NCBI GenBank assembly: GCA_030746295.1
Contig: JASLMY010000172.1
Coordinates: 1 to 11,083 of the forward strand
Length of the DNA stretch: 11,083 nucleotides
Source: Alphaproteobacteria bacterium
GTDB lineage: Bacteria > Pseudomonadota > Alphaproteobacteria > GCA-2731375
Direction of reading: 5' to 3'
How positions within the stretch are numbered: position 1 is the first letter of the stretch; each line of letters opens with the position of its first letter. This document shows, one piece after another, positions 1 to 5,997 of the stretch. A model generated the notes under the pieces. The model was not told where the DNA came from. It was given only the letters and a program-made list of their open reading frames with translations, and did not search any database. A program made the position numbers and the translations under genes.

Positions 1-105
1 GGCGGCTCTTCCTCCCCGGTCGGCCATGAGGCAAGCTTGGCGGCCATGAAACGGCCCCGGGCCGCGGTTGTCAATTCGGGCGCCCGGGCGAGAGGGGAGG
101 ACGAG

Positions 106-429
106 ATGGCGGTCTATGAACTTCGCACCTACACACTGCAGGTCGGCAAGCTGGGCGAGGCGATGCAGCTCTACCGCGAGCACGGCTGGCCGGCGCTCGA
201 GAACGGCGGCTTCGATGCCAAGCTGGTCGGCTACTTCATTTCCGACGTCGGCACCATCAACCAGTTGGTGCACCTCTGGAAGTTCGACGACGACGCCGAC
301 CGCCGGGCGCATTGGGGCCGGCTCTTCAAGGACGACCCGTTCATGGCCTTCGCCGGCAAGCTGAGGCCGTTGGTCCTGAAGCAGGAGAACCAGCTCTTGT
401 TGGCCGCACCCTGGGGCCCGCATCCCTGA
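106..429 (+). CDS. NIPSNAP family protein
   Basis: A 107-residue protein. Its N-terminus (MAVYELRTYT) and the run of aromatic and charged residues through HLWKF (56-60) and the RRAHW segment are typical of the NIPSNAP family, small ferredoxin-like-fold proteins of the dimeric alpha/beta barrel type. Their bacterial function is mostly unknown. The ATG at 106 is preferred because a purine-rich AGAGGGGAGG at 91-100 sits at ribosome-binding distance and the family signature begins directly after it. The frame stays open upstream to the window edge, with an alternative ATG at 46, but that extension is low-complexity and unlike the family. The gene converges on the PilZ gene, with 33 bp between stop codons. 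No signal peptide or membrane segment is visible. The family call is fairly safe; no enzymatic role can be assigned. Confidence 0.85.
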   Translation: MAVYELRTYTLQVGKLGEAMQLYREHGWPALENGGFDAKLVGYFISDVGTINQLVHLWKFDDDADRRAHWGRLFKDDPFMAFAGKLRPLVLKQENQLLLAAPWGPHP

Positions 430-462
430 GCGGCGCCGGGCAGGGCGCGCCACAGTCCCGAA

Positions 463-1083
463 TCAGACTGGGTCGTTGCCGCCGAGCGCCGCCGCGGCGT
501 GGGTGAATTCCTGTAGGAACATGAGGCCGACCTCGCCTCGGTCCAGATGGCGGACGATGGCGACGATCTCGTGCTCGCCGCCGAGCATCAGCGCGACCTC
601 CTCGTCCTCTGAGAGGTGGCGGGCGCCGTCGAGCAGCACTCGGGCGCCGGCCCGTGCCATGTTGACGACGACGCAAGGGGTCTCGATACCACCGGCCTTG
701 AGCAACGCCGTCACCTGGACGGCCTGACGGTGCGGTCGCCGCCGGGGCTCGGTCGCTACCAGATGAAGCGCGAGCGCCTCTTCCTCGTTGGTGTCGTGCA
801 GGAACATGAGGCCGAGATGGCTGTCGCGGATATGACGCACCTCGGCTTCGACCAGGCCGAAGGCGGGCAGCTCTAGGACCGCGGGCGTACCGGCCGTGAT
901 GCCCTCCAGATCCGACGCCTCGATCCGCGCGCCGCCGGGCGAGAGGTCGCGAATGACGCAGTCGTGGGAGCGCCCGCCGAGCTGGACGACGGCCGGGATC
1001 GTCACCGACCAGCGCCGAAATCGGCGTCGAGAAGCCGGCTGCCGGCGCCATGGGGCGAAGTCCTTGGTCTTTTCCGTTAACAT
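463..1083 (-). CDS. Tandem PilZ-domain protein (putative c-di-GMP receptor)
   Basis: A 206-residue soluble protein built from two PilZ-like halves. The first (about 19-108) has the arginine-rich RxxxR motif at 19-24 and a clean DxSxxG motif (DLSPGGARI, 46-54), the two elements that grip cyclic di-GMP. The second (about 114-195) keeps RxxxR at 115-119, but its second motif reads NMARAG (141-146), with Ala in place of Ser, so binding there may be weak or lost. Both halves end in the same GLMFL strand (91-95 and 186-190). The ATG at 1083 is preferred over an in-frame TTG at 1134, because the PilZ core starts soon after it and TTG is rarer. A possible promoter lies upstream in the 138-bp gap to the VOC gene. 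The output partner is not visible. PilZ assignment is strong; ligand binding by half two is doubtful. Confidence 0.85.
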   Translation of the reverse strand: MLTEKTKDFAPWRRQPASRRRFRRWSVTIPAVVQLGGRSHDCVIRDLSPGGARIEASDLEGITAGTPAVLELPAFGLVEAEVRHIRDSHLGLMFLHDTNEEEALALHLVATEPRRRPHRQAVQVTALLKAGGIETPCVVVNMARAGARVLLDGARHLSEDEEVALMLGGEHEIVAIVRHLDRGEVGLMFLQEFTHAAAALGGNDPV

Positions 1084-1186
1084 CTCGGGTGCCTCGCGTC
1101 GTCGACGCGCCTTTGTGACCGGGACGGCACCCAACAGTATTCCCCGGCGACCTACGCGCTATCTTACTTTGGTAACTCGTTGTTTA

Positions 1187-1215
1187 ACCATACATGATTC
1201 GGCACCGTCGTTCAA
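1187..1215 (-). promoter_or_regulatory. Possible sigma70-type promoter for the PilZ gene
   Basis: Read on the minus strand, TTGAAC (1215-1210) and TATGGT (1192-1187) are separated by exactly 17 bp. Each matches four of six consensus positions. It lies in the relatively AT-rich gap between the VOC stop and the PilZ start and would give a leader of roughly 100 nt. This suggests the PilZ gene may be transcribed separately from the cupin-VOC pair. It rests on visual matching only. Confidence 0.35.
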
Positions 1216-1221
1216 ATGACC

Positions 1222-1653
1222 TCAATCGGGGCCGGCTCGGGCGCCGGTCGCACCGGTACCAAGGGGCTGGCCGAAGGAGAATTCGACGACGTTGCCGTCA
1301 GGATCGCCGAGGCCGCAATAGTAGCCGACCGGGTAGGCCTCGTCCCGGGGCGGCCAGGCGAGACAGCCGGCGGCCTCGGCCATGGCCGCGACCCGGTCGA
1401 CGGCCTCGCGGCTCGGCATGGCGAAGCCGAAATGGCTGAAGTCGCGCGCCGCCCGTTGTCGCCCCGGACCACCTGCGATCAACACGAAGACGAACTCCCG
1501 CTCCCGACCGGGCTCCGCCAGCCAGACGACGCGGCCATCGGCCCCCTCGCCGCGGTCGTGCACGATCTCCAGCCCGCAGAACTGGCGGTAAAAGGCGACG
1601 CAGGCTTCCAGGTCCATGACGTGCAGCGCCAGATGCGTCAGCCTCGGAGCCAT
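1222..1653 (-). CDS. VOC superfamily (glyoxalase/dioxygenase-fold) protein
   Basis: A 143-residue protein with the two beta-alpha-beta-beta-beta halves of the vicinal-oxygen-chelate fold. The N-terminus (THLALHVMDLEACVAFY, 6-22) is the classic first strand and helix. DPDGNVVEF (117-125) is the classic last strand. Likely metal ligands are His7, His74 (in FSHFGF) and Glu124; the fourth could be Glu53, which is less certain. Members include glyoxalase I, extradiol dioxygenases and fosfomycin-resistance enzymes, and the sequence alone does not say which reaction occurs. The last 15 residues are rich in Gly, Ala and Pro and look disordered. The start follows the cupin stop by 19 bp on the same strand, so co-transcription and a shared substrate pathway are likely. 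The fold is confident; the substrate is unknown. Confidence 0.85.
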   Translation of the reverse strand: MAPRLTHLALHVMDLEACVAFYRQFCGLEIVHDRGEGADGRVVWLAEPGREREFVFVLIAGGPGRQRAARDFSHFGFAMPSREAVDRVAAMAEAAGCLAWPPRDEAYPVGYYCGLGDPDGNVVEFSFGQPLGTGATGARAGPD

Positions 1654-1672
1654 CGCCGGCCGCCCCTGCCCC

Positions 1673-2593
1673 TCAATCGAAGCTGAAGCCGGGCGTCCGG
1701 GTGTAATAGTGCAGGGCCTCGTCCTGGATCACCAGCGAGAGCATGCGCTCGGTGCCTCGGTTGTGGTGCGAATGAAGCGCCGCCGGCGGCGTCACCTTTA
1801 CGGCACCGTCGGACCAGTCGACGCGCTGGCCCTCGATCATCGAATGGACGCCCCGGCCTTGGATTGCCAGCGTCAGCGCGACGCCGTTGTGGCGGTGCGG
1901 GCGCTGATCGCGGCCCGCTTCCAGGCTGTTGATGGCGACGTTGATCGAGGGCAGCGTGTTGGTGCTGGGGGCCAGCGCCGGGCTCGAGAAAAGGACCGCA
2001 TGGCCGGTGGTGTGCTCGGTGATCGGCCGCTGCCAGATGGCCTCGAACCGGCGGGCGATCTCGGCCGCCGGCCAATGCACCGCCTCGACGACGGAGTCGC
2101 CGGGCAAGGGCGGCGAGAGCCTTTCCAGGGCCAAGAGCGGCTCGTTGCTGGCGACGAGCAGCAGGCTGTCCTCGGCTCCGGCCCGATGCGTGGTCTCGGC
2201 CCCGCCGGGGAAGCAGAAGAGGTCGCCTGCGCGCCAGGCGATGGCGTCGGCGCCGTTCCGGCTCTGGCCCTGGCCTGCCATGACGTAGGCGATCTCGCCT
2301 CCGGCCCGGAGCCGGGTTGACAAGGCCTCGCCGGCCCTGAGACGTGCGTAGCGCAGCAACAGCGTCGGCGTCGTCGCCGGGTAGGCGGTGCCGAGGGCGT
2401 CGGCGGCATCGAGCGCGATCAGGCCGGTCGGGGCGGACGGGTCGAAGGCGGCATCGCGCTCGGCCAGGAACTGTCGCGCCGGGACCGGCGGCCAAGCGAA
2501 CTCGAAATTGTTGTCGGCGCTGTGGTAGCGGGCACGGAGGCTGTAGATGTTGTCGGCGGGGTCCGGCGCGGCCTCGGTTACGGCGGTTGACAT
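1673..2593 (-). CDS. Bicupin protein, gentisate dioxygenase-like
   Basis: A 306-residue protein with two cupin barrels. The first (about 76-150) keeps glycines and the PGG turn (129-131) but lacks the HxH metal motif. The second (about 215-290) has a GxxxxxHxH motif ending in HRH at 233-235, the IQGRG turn (244-248) and a third-ligand region with His274, His276 and His277, so metal binding probably sits in the C-terminal barrel. Layout and motifs recall gentisate 1,2-dioxygenase and related ring-cleaving cupins, but in classical gentisate dioxygenase the N-terminal barrel holds iron, so the substrate is open. The ATG at 2593 is chosen because GAGGAGGG precedes it at good distance; the frame extends upstream without family-like sequence. 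The VOC gene follows after 19 bp. There is no signal peptide, so it should be cytoplasmic. Confidence 0.8.
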   Translation of the reverse strand: MSTAVTEAAPDPADNIYSLRARYHSADNNFEFAWPPVPARQFLAERDAAFDPSAPTGLIALDAADALGTAYPATTPTLLLRYARLRAGEALSTRLRAGGEIAYVMAGQGQSRNGADAIAWRAGDLFCFPGGAETTHRAGAEDSLLLVASNEPLLALERLSPPLPGDSVVEAVHWPAAEIARRFEAIWQRPITEHTTGHAVLFSSPALAPSTNTLPSINVAINSLEAGRDQRPHRHNGVALTLAIQGRGVHSMIEGQRVDWSDGAVKVTPPAALHSHHNRGTERMLSLVIQDEALHYYTRTPGFSFD

Positions 2594-2621
2594 GGCGGCC
2601 CTCCTCGTCCTCGATGCCGCC

Positions 2622-2627
2622 ATTCTA
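2622..2627 (-). promoter_or_regulatory. Possible -10 element for the cupin-VOC genes
   Basis: The minus strand reads TAGAAT here, five of six matches to TATAAT, and would start transcription about 20 nt before the cupin ATG with the GAGGAGGG ribosome site in the leader. No convincing -35 hexamer is present at 16-18 bp upstream, so an activator or another sigma factor would be needed. Weak call. Confidence 0.25.
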
Positions 2628-2681
2628 GAGGACTTCCGGGCGGATCGGTATCGGCCGGCCGCCGCGGCGCGCGCCGGTCCC

Positions 2682-2711
2682 TTAACAGAACCGTAACGCA
2701 TTGGCTTTAAT
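2682..2711 (+). promoter_or_regulatory. Sigma70-type promoter for the GGDEF-EAL-like gene
   Basis: TTAACA (2682-2687) and TTTAAT (2706-2711) each match five of six consensus bases and are 18 bp apart. They stand out as an AT-rich island just after a very GC-rich stretch (2650-2680). Transcription would start near 2718, giving a leader of about 60 nt that contains the hairpin at 2732-2748. This is the best promoter match seen in the window. Confidence 0.55.
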
Positions 2712-2731
2712 CATAAATGTCCGAGGCGCTC

Positions 2732-2748
2732 GCTGGCATCGTGCCAGC
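2732..2748 (+). promoter_or_regulatory. Perfect inverted repeat / leader hairpin
   Basis: GCTGGCA (2732-2738) and TGCCAGC (2742-2748) are perfect inverted copies separated by TCG. It lies between the predicted promoter and the ATG at 2781. As RNA it forms a 7-bp hairpin in the leader; as DNA it could be a dimeric repressor site just downstream of the transcription start. The sequence does not decide between these. Confidence 0.5.
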
Positions 2749-2780
2749 CGCATGGCAACCTCAGATGATCGATTGTGAGC

Positions 2781-4010
2781 ATGCGAACGAGTCTTAATAC
2801 GAAGCAGAGTCGAGAGCATCTGCCCGATCACGAGGAGCTTCTGCTCGACTACGCCGAGCGGTTGCGCAAGCACCTGCCCGGTCGTCGTGCCGTGCACCTG
2901 CGTCTCTCCGGGCTGCAGCCCATCAACCTCAGGAGCCAGAACCTCAGGATCGCGGCCGATTTCTTCACCGAACTGGTGCAACGCTTCGAAGGCCAGCAAT
3001 ACGTCCTCAAGAACAAGGACATCGTCGTCGTCGTCAAGGGCGCCAGTGTCTCCCAGGTCGACGAGGTGGTGCTGCGGCTGCGTTACCTCTTTTCCGACGA
3101 CCCCCTGGTTCACGACGATGAGGACGCGGAGTTTTGCCACTGGTACGCGCTGGAAAAGGATTATCCGGAATTCCTCTCCCTGGCCAAGCGGCTGCAACGG
3201 GAATCGCTTGAACCGGAAGAGAGCAAGACGACCAAGCCCAAAGTCGCGGCCAAGGTGGAAACGGCGGCCCTGCCCGAGCCGACCGAGCCGTTGACGCCGG
3301 CGCGGCTGGGGCAGATCGAGACCGCCCTCGCCGGCTTCGACCTCTCCGCCATCATCCGCCGGCAAATGGTCTGCGTCGTGCTCAAGGACGCGGCACCGAA
3401 GCCGGTCTTCAACGAGGCCTATTTCTCGATCGACGAGTTGCGCCGCCGGTTGATGCCGGAGACGGACCTGAAGTCCGACCGCTGGCTCTTCCAGCGTCTG
3501 ACTTGCTCGCTTGACCTGCGGCTCTTGAAGTTGCTGCCCGAGCTCGAGGCCGAGGTCAGCCTGCCGACCAGCATCAATCTCAACGTCTCCAGCCTGCTGG
3601 ACGGCGCCTTCAGCGGCTTCGACCGGGAGTTTCGGGCGCGACAGAGCAAGTCGTTGATCGTCGAGGTGCAGCCCTTCGACGTCATCGCCGACATGGAGGC
3701 CTTCGGCTTCGCCCGCAACCTGGCGCACACCAAGGGCTACAAGATTTGCCTCGACGGCCTCTCCAGCTTCAACCTGCCGCTGCTGCAGCGCAACCGGTTG
3801 GAGCTCGACTTGGCCAAGATCTTTTGGCGAACGGAAGAGTTCGAGAGCACCGACGAGGCGTCGCGAAACGAGCTGGCCGAGGTGGTCCGCGCGGCAGGCT
3901 CGACCCGCGTCGTCCTGTGCCACTGCGACGACGAGCGGGCGCTCGACTTCGGCCGCTCGCTCGGCATCACCCTCTTTCAAGGTCACTACATCGATTCGCT
4001 GCTCAGCTGA
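2781..4010 (+). CDS. Degenerate GGDEF-EAL-like protein, probably non-catalytic
   Basis: A 409-residue protein from the ATG at 2781 (GTG at 2775 is the only other start, since a TGA lies just upstream; neither has a strong ribosome site). Residue numbers here count from the GTG. The C-terminal part (about 205-408) follows the EAL-domain strand order: SINLNVSSLL (266-275) for the NxS strand, IVEVQP for the leitE strand, CLDGLSSF (325-332) where active enzymes have DDFGTG, LDLAKIF with the conserved Lys, and FQGHYID (401-407) for the final QGY strand. The EAL signature and the EGVE glutamate are gone. The N-terminal part (about 40-115) resembles a GGDEF fold with KNKDI (79-83) where GGDEF would be. 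A charged linker joins them (about 140-175). It is soluble, with no sensor domain or membrane helix. It likely binds nucleotide or a protein rather than making or breaking c-di-GMP. Confidence 0.75.
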   Translation: MRTSLNTKQSREHLPDHEELLLDYAERLRKHLPGRRAVHLRLSGLQPINLRSQNLRIAADFFTELVQRFEGQQYVLKNKDIVVVVKGASVSQVDEVVLRLRYLFSDDPLVHDDEDAEFCHWYALEKDYPEFLSLAKRLQRESLEPEESKTTKPKVAAKVETAALPEPTEPLTPARLGQIETALAGFDLSAIIRRQMVCVVLKDAAPKPVFNEAYFSIDELRRRLMPETDLKSDRWLFQRLTCSLDLRLLKLLPELEAEVSLPTSINLNVSSLLDGAFSGFDREFRARQSKSLIVEVQPFDVIADMEAFGFARNLAHTKGYKICLDGLSSFNLPLLQRNRLELDLAKIFWRTEEFESTDEASRNELAEVVRAAGSTRVVLCHCDDERALDFGRSLGITLFQGHYIDSLLS

Positions 4011-4022
4011 GCCGGGCCCCAT

Positions 4023-4577
4023 TCATTCCTTCGGCGAATGTTTGGCCAAGATCCGCTGTAGCGTGCGCCGGTGCATGTTGAGGCGCCGGGCGGTCTCGGA
4101 GACGTTGCGCTCGCAAAGCTCGTAGACCCGCTGGATATGTTCCCAGCGAACCCGGTCGGCCGACATTGGATGCTCGGGCGGCGAGGGCTTGTCATCGTCA
4201 CCAGCCATCAGTGCCGCTTCGATGGCGTCGGCATCGGCCGGCTTGGCCAGGTAGTCGACGGCACCGAGCTTCACCGCCGAGACCGCGGTGGCGATGTTGC
4301 CGTAGCCGGTCAGGACGATGATCCGCGTCGCCTCGCTCTGTCGGCGTAGCGCCTCGACGACGTCGAGGCCGCTGCCGTCGCCGAGCCTGAGATCTACGAC
4401 CGCGAAGCGCGGTGGACGACGCTCGGCCTCGGCGATGCCCTCGCGCACGCTGGCCGCCAGCGAGACCTGGAAGCCCCGCTTCTCCATCGCCCTCGCCAGC
4501 CGCTTCAGCCAGAGCTCGTCGTTGTCGACGAGCAGCAACGAGCGTCCGCCCTGGCCTGCCTGGCCCCTGTCGCTCAT
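4023..4577 (-). CDS. regA: Redox response regulator RegA (PrrA/ActR)
   Basis: A 184-residue two-domain regulator. The receiver domain (about 12-120) has the acidic pocket around VDNDE (17-21), phospho-acceptor Asp62 in VVDLRLGDGSG, switch Thr90 in LTGYGN and Lys112 in AKPAD. A short Pro-rich linker (about 126-138) leads to a Fis-type helix-turn-helix (about 155-181; NVSETARRLNMHRRTLQRIL) that is nearly invariant in RegA/PrrA/ActR. The pair controls photosynthesis, carbon and nitrogen fixation, hydrogenase and respiratory oxidase genes in alphaproteobacteria according to redox state. The acidic pocket reads D-N-D where I expect D-D-D in relatives, a mild change. Its ATG overlaps the regB stop (ATGA), so the pair is translationally coupled. 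The 3' end converges on the GGDEF-EAL-like gene with only 12 bp between stops. Confidence 0.95.
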   Translation of the reverse strand: MSDRGQAGQGGRSLLLVDNDELWLKRLARAMEKRGFQVSLAASVREGIAEAERRPPRFAVVDLRLGDGSGLDVVEALRRQSEATRIIVLTGYGNIATAVSAVKLGAVDYLAKPADADAIEAALMAGDDDKPSPPEHPMSADRVRWEHIQRVYELCERNVSETARRLNMHRRTLQRILAKHSPKE

Positions 4578-5908
4578 GCCTGGCTTCCCTCGTATTCCGC
4601 TTCTGGCCGGCTGGATTCGATGGCGCCTCGTGGCCAGGTTATGCCGACTTCGGCGCCGCCGCCACGGTGGCGATTGGCGAAGCGGATGTCGGCGCCGGTC
4701 CGCTCCAGCAGGGTCTTGGAGATGAAGACGCCGAGACCCATGCGGCCGCGCTCGCGCCGGGTGCCTACATAGGGTTCGCCCAAGAGCTCCATGATCCCCG
4801 CCGGGAAGCCGGGGCCGTCGTCGGAGATCGCAACCCGGACCTCCTCGCCGTCCCAGCCGACCTGGACCCGGACCTGGCTGCGAGCGAACTCGAAGGCGTT
4901 TTCGATCAGGTTGACCAAGCCCTGCTGCAGCTCGGCGCTGCGCCGGACCACGGGCTCGGTCGAGCCGTCGCTCTGGGTCTCCTCGGCCTCGACCGCGAGC
5001 GTGACGCCGTCGCGCCCCAACGGCTCGGCCGCGGCCATCACCATCGACCGCATGGGCATCTCGGCGAAGGCCCGGTCGCCGCCGCCGCCCGGGTCGCGCG
5101 TCAGCCGGGCCAGGATCTCGCGGCAGCGCGCCACCTGGCTGTTCAGAAGCTGCACGTCCTCGCCGTGATCGCTGTCCGGCGGCAGCTCGCGGGCGAGCTC
5201 CTTGGCGACCAGCGCGATGGTGCCGAGCGGGGTGCCGAGCTCGTGCGCCGCCGCCGCCGCCAGGGCGCCGACCGAGGACAGCGTCTGCTCGCGGGCCAGG
5301 CTGAGCTGGGTCTCGGCCAGGGCGTCGGCGCGCCGCCGCGCCTCTTCGGCGACCCGCCAGGCATAAAAGGTCAGGAAGGCCATGCCGAGGGCGAGCGCTG
5401 TCCAGGTGCCGAGCGTGTAGACCGGCGGCAACGCCAGGCCCGGGGCGGGCCAGGGCAGCGCCGTGTGAAGGACGACGAGAATGGTGATGCAGACGAGCGC
5501 CAGGCCGGTCAGGAAGATCGTGCTGGCAAGGCTGAGGATGGTCGCCGAGACGGTGACCGGGACCAGCAGCAAGAGCGAGAACGGATTCTGCAGGCCCCCC
5601 GTCAGATAGAGGAGGACGGCGAGCTGCAAAATGTCGTAGGCGAGGTAGCCGGCCGCCTCGCGCTCGCCGTGCCAGCCGGCGAGGCCGCGCCTGAGCCCGA
5701 GCCACAGGTTCAGCACCGCCGAGCAGCCGACCGCCGCCATCGCCCAGCCCATCGGCAGCGCCGCGCCGAGGCCTTCGCTCACCACCAGAAGTGTGATCAC
5801 CTGGCCGCCGATCGCGAACCAGCGGGTGACGACCAGGGTTCTGACCCGGACACGGCCCAGCATGGGCGTGACCCCGTGAGGCGGCGCTATCGGCGTACGT
5901 CCCTTCAT
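4574..5908 (-). CDS. regB: Redox sensor histidine kinase RegB (PrrB/ActS)
   Basis: A 444-residue membrane kinase. An N-terminal domain with about six hydrophobic helices (roughly 30-183) carries the ubiquinone-site heptapeptide GGLQNPF (104-110), diagnostic of RegB. The H-box AAAAHELGTPLGTIAL puts the phospho-His at 222. Cys262 (in QVARCREIL) lies 40 residues later, the spacing known for His225 and redox Cys265 of Rhodobacter capsulatus RegB, so thiol and quinone sensing are both likely kept. The ATPase part has the N-box NLIENAFEF (333-341), DDGPGF (363-368) and GLGVF (391-395). The ATG at 5908 is chosen; an in-frame TTG at 5932 and ATG at 5863 are alternatives, since the ribosome site is weak. 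It overlaps regA by 4 bp and is divergent from the ABC exporter. No senC/prrC gene lies between or beside them here. Confidence 0.95.
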   Translation of the reverse strand: MKGRTPIAPPHGVTPMLGRVRVRTLVVTRWFAIGGQVITLLVVSEGLGAALPMGWAMAAVGCSAVLNLWLGLRRGLAGWHGEREAAGYLAYDILQLAVLLYLTGGLQNPFSLLLLVPVTVSATILSLASTIFLTGLALVCITILVVLHTALPWPAPGLALPPVYTLGTWTALALGMAFLTFYAWRVAEEARRRADALAETQLSLAREQTLSSVGALAAAAAHELGTPLGTIALVAKELARELPPDSDHGEDVQLLNSQVARCREILARLTRDPGGGGDRAFAEMPMRSMVMAAAEPLGRDGVTLAVEAEETQSDGSTEPVVRRSAELQQGLVNLIENAFEFARSQVRVQVGWDGEEVRVAISDDGPGFPAGIMELLGEPYVGTRRERGRMGLGVFISKTLLERTGADIRFANRHRGGGAEVGITWPRGAIESSRPEAEYEGSQA

Positions 5909-5997
5909 GGTCCCGCATCCATGATACGACAAACCACAAAGCTTTACCGCCCGCTATCGGGACTGGACAAGCCCCCGCCGTGGCGCATAGTTCGGGC

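Noticed and set aside
1..105. Possible N-terminal extension of the NIPSNAP gene, or the end of an upstream gene
   Set aside because: The NIPSNAP frame is open to the edge, but the family signature and ribosome site support the start at 106. Other plus frames stop at 27-29 and 47-49 and could be an upstream gene end, but too little is visible to call it.
432..451. GGCGC / GCGCC repeat between the NIPSNAP and PilZ stops as a bidirectional terminator
   Set aside because: A 5-bp stem with a 10-nt loop and no T-tract on either strand.
341..1051. A 236-codon minus-strand frame over the PilZ gene
   Set aside because: Arg- and Pro-rich shadow frame; the PilZ motifs are in another frame of the same strand.
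2682..4022. A 446-codon open frame antisense to the GGDEF-EAL-like gene
   Set aside because: Composition typical of a shadow frame, without domain signature, while the plus strand shows clear EAL-fold strands.
5921..5926. ATGATA, giving TATCAT as a -10 on the minus strand for regB
   Set aside because: It would leave almost no leader before the ATG at 5908 and has no -35; usable only if translation starts at 5863.
5951..5962. CCCG-CTAT-CGGG inverted repeat between regB and the exporter
   Set aside because: Only a 4-bp stem, common by chance in this composition, and not like a RegA site I can recognise.
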